From positions 23,645 to 87,644 of the forward strand of contig NZ_PDWW01000020.1 in NCBI RefSeq assembly GCF_010093445.1: a stretch of 64,000 nt of DNA, given 5' to 3'. Positions 52,572 to 62,972 of the stretch are shown piece after piece. Source of the stretch: Pseudoxanthomonas japonensis. GTDB taxonomy: Bacteria > Pseudomonadota > Gammaproteobacteria > Xanthomonadales > Xanthomonadaceae. The position numbers were made by a program, and so were the translations under genes. Each line of letters starts with the position of its first letter. The first letter of the stretch is position 1. A model generated the notes under the pieces. The model searched no databases and was not told the DNA's origin. It was given only the letters and a program-made list of their open reading frames with translations.

Positions 52572-53281
52572 AGGCACTCGTCTTCGCGGCCGGCCTCGGC
52601 GAGCGCATGCGCCCGTTGACCGACCACACGCCCAAGCCGTTGATCGAAGCCGGCGGCAAGCCGTTGATCGTCTGGCACCTGGAGAAGCTGGCGGCGATGG
52701 GCGTGCAGGACGTGGTGGTCAACACCAGCTGGCTCGCCGACCGCTTTCCTGCCGTGCTCGGCGACGGTGCGCGCTGGGGTCTTCGGCTGCATTACCTGCA
52801 CGAAGGCGACACGCCACTGGAAACCGGCGGCGGCATGCTCAATGCGCGACCCGTGCTCGGCGAGGCGCCTTTCCTGCTGGTGAATGGCGATATCTGGACC
52901 GACTTCGACTTCGCGCGACTGCCGCGCGAGCCGAAGGGGCTGGCGCACCTTGTGATGATCGATCCGCCCGGCTATGCCACGAACGGAGACTTTGCTCTGG
53001 ATGACGCCGGAAATGTCCGCAAGGAGGGTGCGAATCGTCTGACCTACGCCGGCATCGGTGTTTACAGGACCGAGCTGCTGGACAATTGGCAGCACCATGT
53101 CGACGATCAAGCCGGTGTCGCGTCCAACGGGAAGCCGCGCTTCCGTCTTGCACCGATCTTGCGAGCACACATGGCTGGGAACAGCATCCGCGGCGAACGT
53201 CATGCAGGGCGCTGGACCGACGTCGGCACGCCGCAGCGGCTGGCCGAACTGGAGACGAGACTAAGCGGCGGCGTGGTTTAG
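52568..53281 (+). CDS. murU: N-acetylmuramate alpha-1-phosphate uridylyltransferase
   Basis: 237-residue nucleotidyltransferase: AAGLGERMRPLTDHTPKPLI signature at 7-26, HEGDTPLETGGGMLNA in the middle, VNGDIWTDFDF with the metal Asp and RWTDVGTPQRLAEL near the end. MurU turns MurNAc-alpha-1-P to UDP-MurNAc, completing recycling after AmgK. Typical length. ATG overlaps the amgK stop. A REP pair follows, between it and convergent hda. Confidence 0.92.
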   Translation: MKALVFAAGLGERMRPLTDHTPKPLIEAGGKPLIVWHLEKLAAMGVQDVVVNTSWLADRFPAVLGDGARWGLRLHYLHEGDTPLETGGGMLNARPVLGEAPFLLVNGDIWTDFDFARLPREPKGLAHLVMIDPPGYATNGDFALDDAGNVRKEGANRLTYAGIGVYRTELLDNWQHHVDDQAGVASNGKPRFRLAPILRAHMAGNSIRGERHAGRWTDVGTPQRLAELETRLSGGVV

Positions 53282-53309
53282 CTTCACGCGGACGGCATTC
53301 ACAATAAAG

Positions 53310-53374
53310 CATCGCGCCCATGGGGCGCTCCTACAACGCATTTAGGCCTGTAGGAGCGCCCCATGGGCGCGATG
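53310..53374. repeat. Paired REP element between murU and hda
   Basis: CATCGCGCCCATGGGGCGCT plus CCTAC (53310-53334) and its exact reverse complement GTAGGAGCGCCCCATGGGCG plus CGATG (53350-53374), 25 bases with no mismatch, 15-base spacer. Lies between convergent genes and can form one long hairpin. Confidence 0.88.
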
Positions 53375-53425
53375 TCCTTCATCCTTCGGCTCACACTGAA
53401 AGCGCATCGCCGATACGACCCTCGC

Positions 53426-54136
53426 CTACAGCACCTGCCGCAGGAACGGCACGGTGATCCTGCGCTGCGCCGCGAGCGATGCGCGGTCCAGCCGGTCCAG
53501 CAACACGACCAGCGCACCGAGGTCGCGGTCGGTGCGGGTGAGCAGCCAGTCCAGCGCGGCATCCTCCAGCGCCAGGCCGCGCCGCTGCGCTCGGTCGCGC
53601 AGCACCTCGCGGCGGCCGTCGTCGTCGAGCGGATCCAGCACCAGGCGCAGGCATTGCTGCAGCCGCGAGCGCAGGTCGGGCAGCACCAGGCCGATGTCGT
53701 CGGGAATGCCGCGCGCGGTGTACAGCACGTTCAACCCCGAGGCCCGGGCACGATTATGGAAGTCGAACAGCGCGACTTCGTCCTCGCGCGCACCGGCGAT
53801 CGCGTCCAGTCCGTCCAGCGCCACGACGTCATGGCCTTCGAGGGCATCGAGCGCGTCGCGCATGCGCCCCGCTGCCGCCGCCAGCGGCAGGTAGGCGGCA
53901 CGCCTGCCCTGCTGCTCGGTCGCGGCGCAGACCGCCAGCGCCAGATGGGTCTTGCCGGTCCTGGATGCCCCGGACAGGTATATCCAGTCCGCGCCCGCCA
54001 TGGCTGCCAGTGACGACAATGCCGGCAAGGCGCCTTCAGGCGGCGCGATGAAGCTGTCGAAGCGCTGGTCCGGCGGATACCGCAGCGCCAGCGGCAATTG
54101 CGGACCCAGGCCCGCGCCCTGCTCGTCGCGACTCAC
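53426..54136 (-). CDS. hda: DnaA regulatory inactivator Hda
   Basis: 236-residue AAA+ protein that with the DNA clamp stimulates ATP hydrolysis on DnaA after initiation. N-terminus includes QLPLALRYPPDQRFDSF (clamp-binding-like QLPLAL), Walker A SGASRTGKTHLALA near 52, Walker B VVALDGLDAIAG, and C-terminal sensor II region. Starts with GTG at 54136 overlapping the upstream stop; the longer frame through the transporter gene is a shadow. Confidence 0.9.
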   Translation of the reverse strand: MSRDEQGAGLGPQLPLALRYPPDQRFDSFIAPPEGALPALSSLAAMAGADWIYLSGASRTGKTHLALAVCAATEQQGRRAAYLPLAAAAGRMRDALDALEGHDVVALDGLDAIAGAREDEVALFDFHNRARASGLNVLYTARGIPDDIGLVLPDLRSRLQQCLRLVLDPLDDDGRREVLRDRAQRRGLALEDAALDWLLTRTDRDLGALVVLLDRLDRASLAAQRRITVPFLRQVL

Positions 54137-55299
54137 GGCGTATCGGAATCCACGCGGGGTGCCGCCTGCTCGACGCTGCCCTTGTCGATGTAGGAGTCCA
54201 GCACGATCGACGGCCGGTCGCCGGCATACAGACGGCTCTGGGTGTAGCGCTCGTGCGCGAAGCGCAGCAGTACGTTGGCGATCGCCGCGATCGGCAGCGC
54301 CAGCAGCATGCCGAGGAACCCGAACAGCTGTCCGCCGGCCATGATGGCGAAGATCACCGCCACCGGATGCAACCCGATGCGGTCGCCGACGATGCGCGGC
54401 GTCAGCACATAGCCTTCCAGCATCTGGCCGACCACGAACACGCCCATCACCAGCGCCACCAGCGACCAGTCGCCACCGGATTGCACCAGCGCCGCGATCA
54501 CGCCCAGCACGATGCCCGTCGCGGTACCCAGGTACGGCACGAAGCTGATCAGGCCGGCGATGATGCCGACCAGCAGGCCGACCTTCAGGCCCACGACCGA
54601 CAGGCCGATGGCGTAGATCGCGCCCAGCGCCAGCATCACCAGGAACTGCCCGCGCAGGAACGCGCCCAGCACTTCGTTCGACTCCAATGCCAGCCGGTTG
54701 ACGGTGGCGATGTGATCGCGCGGCACCAGCGCGGCGATGCGCTCCACCAGCAGGTCCCAGTCGCGCAGGAAGTAGAACGTCAGGATCGGCAGCAGCACCA
54801 GGTTGGCCACCCAGGCCATCACCGCGAAGCCGGAGCGCGAGAAATAGCCGAACAGCGTGGCCGCGACGCCACCTGCCTGCTGCCAGTGGCTGCGGATCCA
54901 TTCGGTCAGTCGATCCGGGTCGAGCCACGCCACCAGTTCCAGCCCGGTGCGTTGTTCCACCCAGGGCAGCGCCTTTTCCACGAACCAGTCGCGGTAGGCC
55001 GGCAAAGATTCGACCACCGTGACGACCTGCCGCTCGATCATCGGCACCAGCAGGACCAGCGCGAGGACCAGCAGCAGCGTCATCAGCGTGAACACCAGGA
55101 CGACCGCCGTCGTGCGCGAACGGCCGCTGCGCTCCAGCCGGTCCACCCAGGGATCGCCCAGCCAGCCGAGCAGCGCCGCGCAGACGAACGGCGTGAGCAC
55201 CGGCGCCAGCAACCAGATCAGCCAGCCGACGATCAGGGCGATCAGCAACCATTGCCAGCGGCGGGCCAGCGTACCGGCCGGCGTGGTGGAGAGATCCAT
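54133..55299 (-). CDS. AI-2E family (PerM-like) transporter
   Basis: 388-residue inner-membrane protein of the AI-2E/PerM family: about eight hydrophobic segments, e.g. WLLIALIVGWLIWLLAPVL, TLMTLLLVLALVLLV, MLALGAIYAIGLSVVGLKVG, GIIAGLISFVPYLGTATGIV (family hallmark) and LGMLLALPIAAIANVLL. Position between DUF2066 and hda is conserved in xanthomonads and other gammaproteobacteria (perM near purM/hda). Transport substrate is not known. Confidence 0.9.
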   Translation of the reverse strand: MDLSTTPAGTLARRWQWLLIALIVGWLIWLLAPVLTPFVCAALLGWLGDPWVDRLERSGRSRTTAVVLVFTLMTLLLVLALVLLVPMIERQVVTVVESLPAYRDWFVEKALPWVEQRTGLELVAWLDPDRLTEWIRSHWQQAGGVAATLFGYFSRSGFAVMAWVANLVLLPILTFYFLRDWDLLVERIAALVPRDHIATVNRLALESNEVLGAFLRGQFLVMLALGAIYAIGLSVVGLKVGLLVGIIAGLISFVPYLGTATGIVLGVIAALVQSGGDWSLVALVMGVFVVGQMLEGYVLTPRIVGDRIGLHPVAVIFAIMAGGQLFGFLGMLLALPIAAIANVLLRFAHERYTQSRLYAGDRPSIVLDSYIDKGSVEQAAPRVDSDTP

Positions 55300-55313
55300 G
55301 CAGCGTCCTTGTG

Positions 55314-56399
55314 TCAGCGCATCTGGTAGGCGGGCGGCTCGCCTTCGCCGCCGGTGAAGGGAGCCTCGTCACCCATGGTGCGGCGGAAGCCGGCCAGGCC
55401 CGAGACCAGCTCCAGGTCGAGCTCCAGCACGTCGCCATTGGCGCGCACCGGCGTGATGCGGCGGACCACGGCCATCTTCTGCAGGTGGCCGGTCAGGCGC
55501 AGGTAATCGTCGGTGCTGCGGATGCCGGTGAACAGCACGCGATAGGTGCCGGCCGGACCTGCACTGCCGCGCTTGCCGTACCGCTTCACCAGTGCGTCGG
55601 CGGTGCCGTCGGCACCGGAGGCCATGGCGCGGCGCGCGTCGGCGTCGGTCACCGACCAGGTCGCCAGCACCTTGCCGGCGTCGACGAACACCCAGTCCGC
55701 CGTCCAGCCGCCCTTGGCGTTGCGGTAAAGCTTTCCGATCAGCTGCATCGGCGGGCTGTAGCGCGCCGATGCACGGGAGACAGCGGCGGTGTCCTGGCGC
55801 CAGATCGCGCCGACCAGCGCCTGTTCCGCCGCGCCGCCGGCCGGCAGGCCAAGCCCGTAGCCGCGTTCGATGGCGCGGTTGAGCAGCGGTCGCGCGGCGT
55901 TGGATTGCGGCAAGCCCACCAGGCGCGGGCCACTGCCATCGTTGATCGCCAGCCAGACCACCGGCTTCGGGCGTGGCTGCGGCCAGACCGGCAAGCCCAG
56001 CGCGCCGGCCAGGCCGTTGACCTGGTCTTCGTCGAAACGCACCACCAGCGTGGTGCGGAACGTCGGCGCACCGGTCGCCGAGGTGCCCTGGTCCTGGCGA
56101 TAGTCGTAACCGTCCACGTAATCCTTGGCATTGCGCAGCTCGGCGCCGACGCCGGGACGCGACATCGCTGCGCGGTCGCCCGACAGCTTGGCCAGCACCG
56201 TGCCGAGCGCGCGCGCGAAGCCGCCCTGCCGCTCCGCCTCGCCCTGCCCGTTGACCGGCACCTCCGCCTGGTACAGCCCGCGTGCGGAGACCGCATCGCC
56301 TTCCGTGCGCAGGCCGGACTGCGCCTGCACGGCGGGCGTCGTGGTCAGTGCCGCCACCAGCAGGGCGGTGGCGAGTGCGATACCTGGGATCCGGCGCAT
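55314..56399 (-). CDS. DUF2066 periplasmic protein
   Basis: 361 residues with a signal peptide (IALATALLVAALTTTPAVQAQ) and a DUF2066 domain: LYQAEVPVNGQGEAERQGGF near residue 40, YRQDQGTSATGAPTFRTTL, and VVWLAINDGSGPRLVG. Start at 56399 begins the signal; the frame is open upstream across the purM promoter. Divergent from purM, upstream of the PerM-like gene by 14 bases. Function unknown. Confidence 0.85.
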   Translation of the reverse strand: MRRIPGIALATALLVAALTTTPAVQAQSGLRTEGDAVSARGLYQAEVPVNGQGEAERQGGFARALGTVLAKLSGDRAAMSRPGVGAELRNAKDYVDGYDYRQDQGTSATGAPTFRTTLVVRFDEDQVNGLAGALGLPVWPQPRPKPVVWLAINDGSGPRLVGLPQSNAARPLLNRAIERGYGLGLPAGGAAEQALVGAIWRQDTAAVSRASARYSPPMQLIGKLYRNAKGGWTADWVFVDAGKVLATWSVTDADARRAMASGADGTADALVKRYGKRGSAGPAGTYRVLFTGIRSTDDYLRLTGHLQKMAVVRRITPVRANGDVLELDLELVSGLAGFRRTMGDEAPFTGGEGEPPAYQMR

Positions 56400-56501
56400 C
56401 GAGCGTCCTTGAGCTCTACAGACCCGGTGAATTGTTGCCCGAATGACCCGATACCGCCAACGGCACCCGTTCAGGACGGTCGCTCGGCGCGCCGATTCCT
56501 T

Positions 56502-56507
56502 TAAAAT
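56502..56507 (+). promoter_or_regulatory. Candidate -10 box of purM
   Basis: TAAAAT in CTTTAAAATCCC, 29 bases before the GTG at 56537, in the divergent gap with the DUF2066 gene. Confidence 0.4.
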
Positions 56508-56536
56508 CCCGCCTCTTGCCCCGCCGACGACCGCCC

Positions 56537-57586
56537 GTGACCCAGCCGACACCTTCCACCCCCACCCCGATGACCTATCGCGACGCGGGTGTCGACATCG
56601 ACGCCGGCAACGAACTGGTCGAACGCATCAAGCCGCTGGTCAAGCGCAGCTTCCGGCCGGAAGTGATGGGCGGGCTGGGCGGCTTCGGCGCGCTGTTCGA
56701 CCTGTCCGGCAAGTACCGCGAACCGGTGCTGGTGTCCGGCACCGACGGCGTCGGTACCAAGCTGAAGCTGGCACAGCAGCTGGGCCGCCACGACACCATC
56801 GGCATCGACCTGGTCGCCATGTGTGTCAACGACGTGCTGGTGCAGGGCGCCGAGCCGCTGTTCTTCCTCGACTACTTCGCCACCGGCAAGCTCGATGTCG
56901 ACACCACCGTTGCCGTCGTCGGCGGCATCGCCCGCGGCTGCGAACTGTCCGGCTGCGCACTGATCGGCGGCGAGACCGCCGAGATGCCCGACATGTACGG
57001 CCCGGGCGAATATGACCTGGCCGGTTTCTGCGTCGCGGCGGTAGAGAAATCGCGCCTGCTGGACGGCAACAAGGTCCGCGCCGGCGACGTGCTGGTCGGC
57101 ATCGCCTCCAGCGGCCCGCATTCCAACGGCTATTCGCTGGTCCGCCGCATCTACGACCGCGCCGGCCGCCCGGCCGACCTCGACGTGGGCGGCGTGCCGC
57201 TGGCCGACGCGCTGATGGCGCCGACCACGCTGTACGTGAAGCCGATCCTGGAACTGCTGCAGGCGCACGACCTGCATGGCATGGCGCACATCACCGGCGG
57301 CGGCCTGACCGAGAACATCATCCGCGTGATCCCCGACGGCCTGGGCCTGCAGATCGACGCGAGCGCGTGGGCGCTGCCGCCGGTGTTCGACTGGCTGCAG
57401 CGCGAAGGTGCGGTCGAGAACGCCGAGATGTGGCGCACCTTCAACTGCGGCATTGGCTTCGTGCTGGTGGTCGCACCGGACCAGCTCGCCGCCGTGCAGA
57501 CCGACCTGGCCCGCCTGCAGCTGACCCACTGGCAGATCGGTGAAGTCGTTGCCGCCAGCGGCGGCGAACGCGTCCGCATCGGCTGA
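56537..57586 (+). CDS. purM: Phosphoribosylformylglycinamidine cyclo-ligase
   Basis: 349 residues from a GTG; 338 if the ATG at 56570 is used. AIR synthetase, fifth step of purine synthesis, closing the imidazole ring with ATP. Family motifs: [76 protein letters not shown] and [14 protein letters not shown]. The GTG gives an N-terminal extension similar in length to E. coli PurM (345). Starts a probable purM-DUF2238-purN operon. Confidence 0.94.
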   Translation: MTQPTPSTPTPMTYRDAGVDIDAGNELVERIKPLVKRSFRPEVMGGLGGFGALFDLSGKYREPVLVSGTDGVGTKLKLAQQLGRHDTIGIDLVAMCVNDVLVQGAEPLFFLDYFATGKLDVDTTVAVVGGIARGCELSGCALIGGETAEMPDMYGPGEYDLAGFCVAAVEKSRLLDGNKVRAGDVLVGIASSGPHSNGYSLVRRIYDRAGRPADLDVGGVPLADALMAPTTLYVKPILELLQAHDLHGMAHITGGGLTENIIRVIPDGLGLQIDASAWALPPVFDWLQREGAVENAEMWRTFNCGIGFVLVVAPDQLAAVQTDLARLQLTHWQIGEVVAASGGERVRIG

Positions 57587-57593
57587 GCGCGGC

Positions 57594-58214
57594 ATGCCGC
57601 GCAGCAAGGCGATCGCCTTCGGGCTGACGCTGGCCGTCTTCGGCGCCAGCTGGATCGCGCCGCGCTGGCCGGTCGAACAGGCCATGCACAGCAGCCTGAC
57701 CGTGCTCGGGCTGGCGTGGTTGTGGTGGCATGACCGGCGCTGGCCGCTGCGGCCGGTGCACTTAGCGCTGATCTGCGGCTTCATCGTGGCGCACTGTATC
57801 GGCGCGCGCTGGCTGTATTCGTACGTGCCCTACGACGCGTGGATGCAGACCGCGACCAGCTGGTCCCCCGCGCAAGCGTTCGGCTGGCAGCGCAACCATT
57901 TCGACCGCTTCATCCACCTGATGTACGGGGTGTGCTTCACGCCCGCCATCTGGCACTGGCTGAGGCAGCGCTGGCCGGCGCTGTCGGTGGGACACGCGTT
58001 CACGCTGGCGGTGATGCTGATCATGTGCACCAGCCTGGTGTACGAATGGCTGGAATGGGGCATCGCCCTGACGATGTCGCCCGAGGCGGCGGAGTCGTAC
58101 AACGGGCAGCAGGGCGATGTGTGGGACGCCCATGCCGACATGCTGCTGGCGACCCTGGGCGCCCTGCTTGTCTGGCCACTCGCCCGCGCAGAACGCCACG
58201 GAGCCACGGCATGA
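57594..58214 (+). CDS. DUF2238 (YjdF-like) integral membrane protein
   Basis: 206 residues with five to six hydrophobic segments (AIAFGLTLAVFGASWIA; LTVLGLAWLWWH; LALICGFIVAHCIGARWLYS; LSVGHAFTLAVMLIMCTSLV; MLLATLGALLVWPLA). The block NHFDRFIHLMYG and the late YEWLEWG...GDVWDAHADM pattern are typical of DUF2238. It sits between purM (7-base gap) and purN (ATGA overlap), so it is in the purine operon, though a direct link to purines is not known. Confidence 0.85.
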   Translation: MPRSKAIAFGLTLAVFGASWIAPRWPVEQAMHSSLTVLGLAWLWWHDRRWPLRPVHLALICGFIVAHCIGARWLYSYVPYDAWMQTATSWSPAQAFGWQRNHFDRFIHLMYGVCFTPAIWHWLRQRWPALSVGHAFTLAVMLIMCTSLVYEWLEWGIALTMSPEAAESYNGQQGDVWDAHADMLLATLGALLVWPLARAERHGATA

Positions 58215-58864
58215 CGCTGCGGATCGCGGTGCTGGCGTCGGGTCGTGGCAGCAACCTGCAGGCCATCCTGCAAGCCATTGGTGCCGGGACCCTGGATGCC
58301 GAGGTGGTCGGCGTGTTCTCCGACAAGCCGGCCGCCCCCGCCTTGCGGCAGGTGCCGGCGTCGCGACGCTGGAGCGCCCGCCCGAGTGCCTTTCTTGACC
58401 GCGCCGCCTACGAGGCGGCCCTGTCGGACGCCGTAGCTGCCGTCCACCCGGACTGGGTGGTGTGCGCGGGCTACATGCGCATCCTGGGGGACGCCTTCAT
58501 CGCCCGCTTCCGCGGCCGCCTGCTGAACATCCATCCCTCGCTGCTGCCCAGGTACCGGGGGCTGCACACCCATGCCCGCGCCATCGAGGCCGGCGATGCC
58601 GAACACGGCGCGAGCGTCCACTTCGTCATTCCTGAACTGGATGCCGGCGCCGTCGTTGCCCAGGTCCGGGTGCCGGTGCTGCCGGACGACACCCCGGAAG
58701 CGCTGGCCGCACGGTTGCTTCCCCGCGAGCACGCCCTGCTGGTGGCCGTGCTTCGACTGGCCAGCGAGGGCCAGCTGGCTGAACAGGGCGACATCACGCG
58801 CTGTCACGGTCAGCCGTTATTAAATCCCCTGTCCCTAGATTCGGCCGACCGTCTTGCTTTGTGA
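58211..58864 (+). CDS. purN: Phosphoribosylglycinamide formyltransferase
   Basis: 217-residue GAR transformylase using 10-formyl-THF. Motifs: LASGRGSNLQAILQA near the start (phosphate loop), NIHPSLLPRYRG with catalytic Asn/His, HGASVHFVIPELDAG with the third catalytic region. Length is typical. ATG overlaps the DUF2238 stop. Followed by three DUF3108 genes on the same strand. Confidence 0.95.
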   Translation: MTLRIAVLASGRGSNLQAILQAIGAGTLDAEVVGVFSDKPAAPALRQVPASRRWSARPSAFLDRAAYEAALSDAVAAVHPDWVVCAGYMRILGDAFIARFRGRLLNIHPSLLPRYRGLHTHARAIEAGDAEHGASVHFVIPELDAGAVVAQVRVPVLPDDTPEALAARLLPREHALLVAVLRLASEGQLAEQGDITRCHGQPLLNPLSLDSADRLAL

Positions 58865-58880
58865 CACCACCCTCGCCCCG

Positions 58881-59597
58881 ATGACCCTCCCCTTCCGCTC
58901 CCTGCTGCTCGGCCTGGTCCTGGCCGGTTCCGTGGCGCCCGCCTGGGCGCTGGAGCCGTTCGTGGCCAGCTACCAGGCCTACAACGAGGGCAAGCTGGCC
59001 GGCAGCGCCAGCATGAAGGTCGTGCCCAAGGCAGGCAGCCAATGGCAGATCGACCTGAACGTGAAGGGCACGCGCGGATTCGCACGTCTGGCGGGCCTCA
59101 ACATCGAACAGAGCACGGTCTTCGACAATGTCGACGGGCAGTTCCGCCCGCTCAGCCAGGCCACGGTCCGGCACGCGCTCTTCATGGGCAAGAAGATGGT
59201 CGGCACCTACGACTGGAATGCCCGTACCGCGCAGTGGCAGGGCGATATCAAGAAGGACCGGCGCGCGCCGCTGTCCTTGCAGCCGGGCGACATGAGCGCC
59301 CTGCTGATGAACCTGGCGGTGATCCGCGACGCTGCCCCGGGCAAGCACCTGGATTACCGCGTGGTGGACAACGGGCGGATCCGCGAGTACCAGTACGTGG
59401 TCTCGCCCGAGCCGGAAACCGTGACCGTCGAAGACCTGAGCTACAGCGCGCTGCGCGTGAGCCGGGCCAACGGCGGCAATGACGAAACCATCTTCTGGGT
59501 CGCCGACGGCGTGCCCACCCCCGTGCGCATCCTGCAGCGGGAGAACGGCCAGGACGGCGTGGACCTTCGCCTGGTCGAATACCAAGGAGCCCCTTGA
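58881..59597 (+). CDS. DUF3108 periplasmic protein (copy 1)
   Basis: 238 residues with signal peptide (LLLGLVLAGSVAPAWA) and a DUF3108 domain: LEPFVASYQAYNEGKLAG, VFDNVDGQFRPLSQATVRH, and the shared block GDMSALLMNLAVIRDA. Mature start EPF is the same in all three copies (EPF/EAF/KPF). Function of DUF3108 is unknown; periplasmic. 16 bases after purN. Confidence 0.83.
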   Translation: MTLPFRSLLLGLVLAGSVAPAWALEPFVASYQAYNEGKLAGSASMKVVPKAGSQWQIDLNVKGTRGFARLAGLNIEQSTVFDNVDGQFRPLSQATVRHALFMGKKMVGTYDWNARTAQWQGDIKKDRRAPLSLQPGDMSALLMNLAVIRDAAPGKHLDYRVVDNGRIREYQYVVSPEPETVTVEDLSYSALRVSRANGGNDETIFWVADGVPTPVRILQRENGQDGVDLRLVEYQGAP

Positions 59598-59599
59598 AC

Positions 59600-60289
59600 A
59601 TGATGACGACCCCACTCGCCTCCTCGCGCTTCCTGCTCGCCGCGGCACTGCTGGCCGGCGCCAGTGTTCCCGCGCTGGCGGTCGAAGCCTTCACGGCGCA
59701 GTACAACGCCAGCGCGCTGGGCATGGTCGGCGAAGGCCAGATGTCGGTGGCGCCCCAGCCCGGCAACCGCTGGCAGTACTCGCTGACCGTGCGCAATCAG
59801 GCTGTCGACCTGAGCCAGAAGACCGTCTTCGATGTGCAGGACGGCCGCATGCGCCCGCTCAGCAGCAGCGACAGTTCGCGCCTGCTGATCAAGAAGAAGA
59901 CCGTGAACACGGTCTACGACTGGTCGAGCGCGCAGGCCACCTGGACGGGCGACGTGAAGCCCGACCGGGCCGGCCCGGTAAAACTGGCCGCAGGCGACAT
60001 GGATGCGCTGCTGGTCAACCTGGCCATCGTGCGCGACGTGGCCGCCGGCAAGCCGCTGACCTACCGCATGGTGGAGAACGGCCGCGCCAAGGCGATGAAC
60101 TACCAGATCGCCGGCAAGGAGCGCATCACCATCGCCGGCAAGCCGCAGGAAGCCACCAAGGTCGTGCGCACCGATGGCGACAAGCAGACCATCGTGTGGG
60201 TGGTCGCCGACGCGCCGGTGCCGGCGCGCATCCTGCAACGCGAGAAGGGCCAGGACACCATCGACCTGACCCTCAAGTCCTGGCGCTGA
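59600..60289 (+). CDS. DUF3108 periplasmic protein (copy 2)
   Basis: 229 residues, signal peptide (FLLAAALLAGASVPALA). Same domain plan as its neighbours: VEAFTAQYNASALGMVGEG, VFDVQDGRMRPLSSSD, GDMDALLVNLAIVRDV, and RILQREKGQDTIDLTLKSW. Start codon ATG 59600 (an ATG follows at 59603; a TTG at 59594 overlaps the upstream stop). Closer to copy 3 than to copy 1 in the GDMDALLVNLA block. Confidence 0.82.
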   Translation: MMTTPLASSRFLLAAALLAGASVPALAVEAFTAQYNASALGMVGEGQMSVAPQPGNRWQYSLTVRNQAVDLSQKTVFDVQDGRMRPLSSSDSSRLLIKKKTVNTVYDWSSAQATWTGDVKPDRAGPVKLAAGDMDALLVNLAIVRDVAAGKPLTYRMVENGRAKAMNYQIAGKERITIAGKPQEATKVVRTDGDKQTIVWVVADAPVPARILQREKGQDTIDLTLKSWR

Positions 60290-60311
60290 CCATCCCTCCG
60301 GAGAAAATCCC

Positions 60312-60992
60312 ATGACAAGGATGTCCGCGCTGCTGGCCATCTCATCCGCCGCACTCGCGACGGCGGCGGCCCCGGCGCATGCGCTGAAGCCCTTCACCGC
60401 CCAGTACGATGCCTCCTTCAAGGGCATCTCGGCGGGCGGCTCGATGTCGCTCTCGCAGCAGGGCAACCGCTGGACCTACGCGATGGGCATCCGCAATGCG
60501 ATGGCCAACCTGAGCCAGGCCACCGTGTTCGAGGATGCCGCGGGGCGCTATCGGCCGTTGGGAGGCAGCGACCGTTCGACCTATCTGATGAAGACACGAT
60601 CGGTCGTCACGCATTACAACTGGAAAGGCATGCAGGCGCGCTGGACCGGCGACGTGAAGCCGCAGCGGGCAGGCCCGGTGGCGATGCAGGTCGGCGACAT
60701 GGATGCGCTGCTGGTGAACCTGGCGCTCGTCCGCGATGTCGGCTTCGGCCGCACGTCGATGAACTACCGGCTGCTGGAGAACGGCAAGGCCAAGCCCATG
60801 GCCTACCGCGTCGCCGGCCGCGAGAAGATCACCGTGGGCGGGCGTGCGCTGGACACGACGAAGGTCGTGCAGAGCGCCGGTGGCAAGCAGACCACCGCGT
60901 GGATCGCCGCTGGCGTACCAGCGCCCGTCCGTATCGTGCAGCGCGAGGACGGCAGCGAAGTGTTCCGCCTGCAGCTGACCTCCTGGCGCTGA
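60312..60992 (+). CDS. DUF3108 periplasmic protein (copy 3)
   Basis: 226 residues with signal peptide (LAISSAALATAAAPAHA). Shared blocks: LKPFTAQYDASFKGISAGG, VFEDAAGRYRPLGGSDRS, GDMDALLVNLALVRDV, VRIVQREDGSEVFRLQLTSW. It ends the run of plus-strand genes from purM and is followed by a terminator-like hairpin. Confidence 0.82.
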   Translation: MTRMSALLAISSAALATAAAPAHALKPFTAQYDASFKGISAGGSMSLSQQGNRWTYAMGIRNAMANLSQATVFEDAAGRYRPLGGSDRSTYLMKTRSVVTHYNWKGMQARWTGDVKPQRAGPVAMQVGDMDALLVNLALVRDVGFGRTSMNYRLLENGKAKPMAYRVAGREKITVGGRALDTTKVVQSAGGKQTTAWIAAGVPAPVRIVQREDGSEVFRLQLTSWR

Positions 60993-61009
60993 GCCGGGGG
61001 CGAACGGAA

Positions 61010-61033
61010 AAGCCCGGCGGATGCCGGGCTTCT

Positions 61034-61035
<2 letters not shown>
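61010..61035. terminator. Hairpin ending the DUF3108 run
   Basis: AAGCCCGGC-GGAT-GCCGGGCTT (9-bp perfect stem) followed by CTTC. Sits between the plus-strand DUF3108 genes and the minus-strand EF-hand gene, and overlaps the latter's stop, so it may work in both directions. Confidence 0.7.
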
Positions 61036-62679
<1,644 letters not shown>

Positions 62680-62919
62680 TCAGCGCGCGGCGCCGGCTTC
62701 GTCAGGGGTGATGGTCCTGAGCTGCAACGCATGGATCGCGCCGCCCATCAGGTCGCCCAGCGTGGCGTAGACCATGCGGTGCCGGGCCAGCGGCAGCTTG
62801 CCGCGGAACGCCTCGGATACCACGGTCGCCTCGAAGTGGACGCCATCGTCGCCCTGTACGTCGGCACGGGCGCCCGGCAGGCCGGATTCGATCAGTTTAC
62901 GGATGGTTTCGGCGTCCAA
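62680..62919 (-). CDS. BolA/IbaG family protein
   Basis: 79 residues of the BolA fold (class II KH-like): MDAETIRKLIESGLPGA, VHFEATVVSEAFRGKLPLARHRMVYATLG with the conserved FxG...HR-x-VY block and His that with glutaredoxin ligates a [2Fe-2S] cluster. Position directly upstream of murA matches IbaG. Probably cooperates with monothiol glutaredoxin in Fe-S trafficking or acid stress. Confidence 0.9.
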   Translation of the reverse strand: MDAETIRKLIESGLPGARADVQGDDGVHFEATVVSEAFRGKLPLARHRMVYATLGDLMGGAIHALQLRTITPDEAGAAR

Positions 62920-62932
62920 CGGGCTTTCCTAA

Positions 62933-62952
62933 TAAAATACCCGGCCATTCTA
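62933..62952. promoter_or_regulatory. Divergent promoter cores for kdsD and the BolA-like gene
   Basis: TAAAAT at 62933-62938 on the plus strand (35 bases before kdsD) and TAGAAT on the minus strand at 62952-62947 (about 28 bases before the BolA-like gene) lie nearly back to back in the 53-base gap. Confidence 0.4.
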
Positions 62953-62972
62953 CCCGCCGGCGCCCTGTCCGC

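Noticed and set aside
53426..55438. Apparent 670-residue fusion ending in the Hda sequence
   Set aside because: Only the last 236 codons look coding; the rest is out of frame inside the PerM-like gene. A GTG at 54136 overlapping the transporter stop gives a normal-length Hda.
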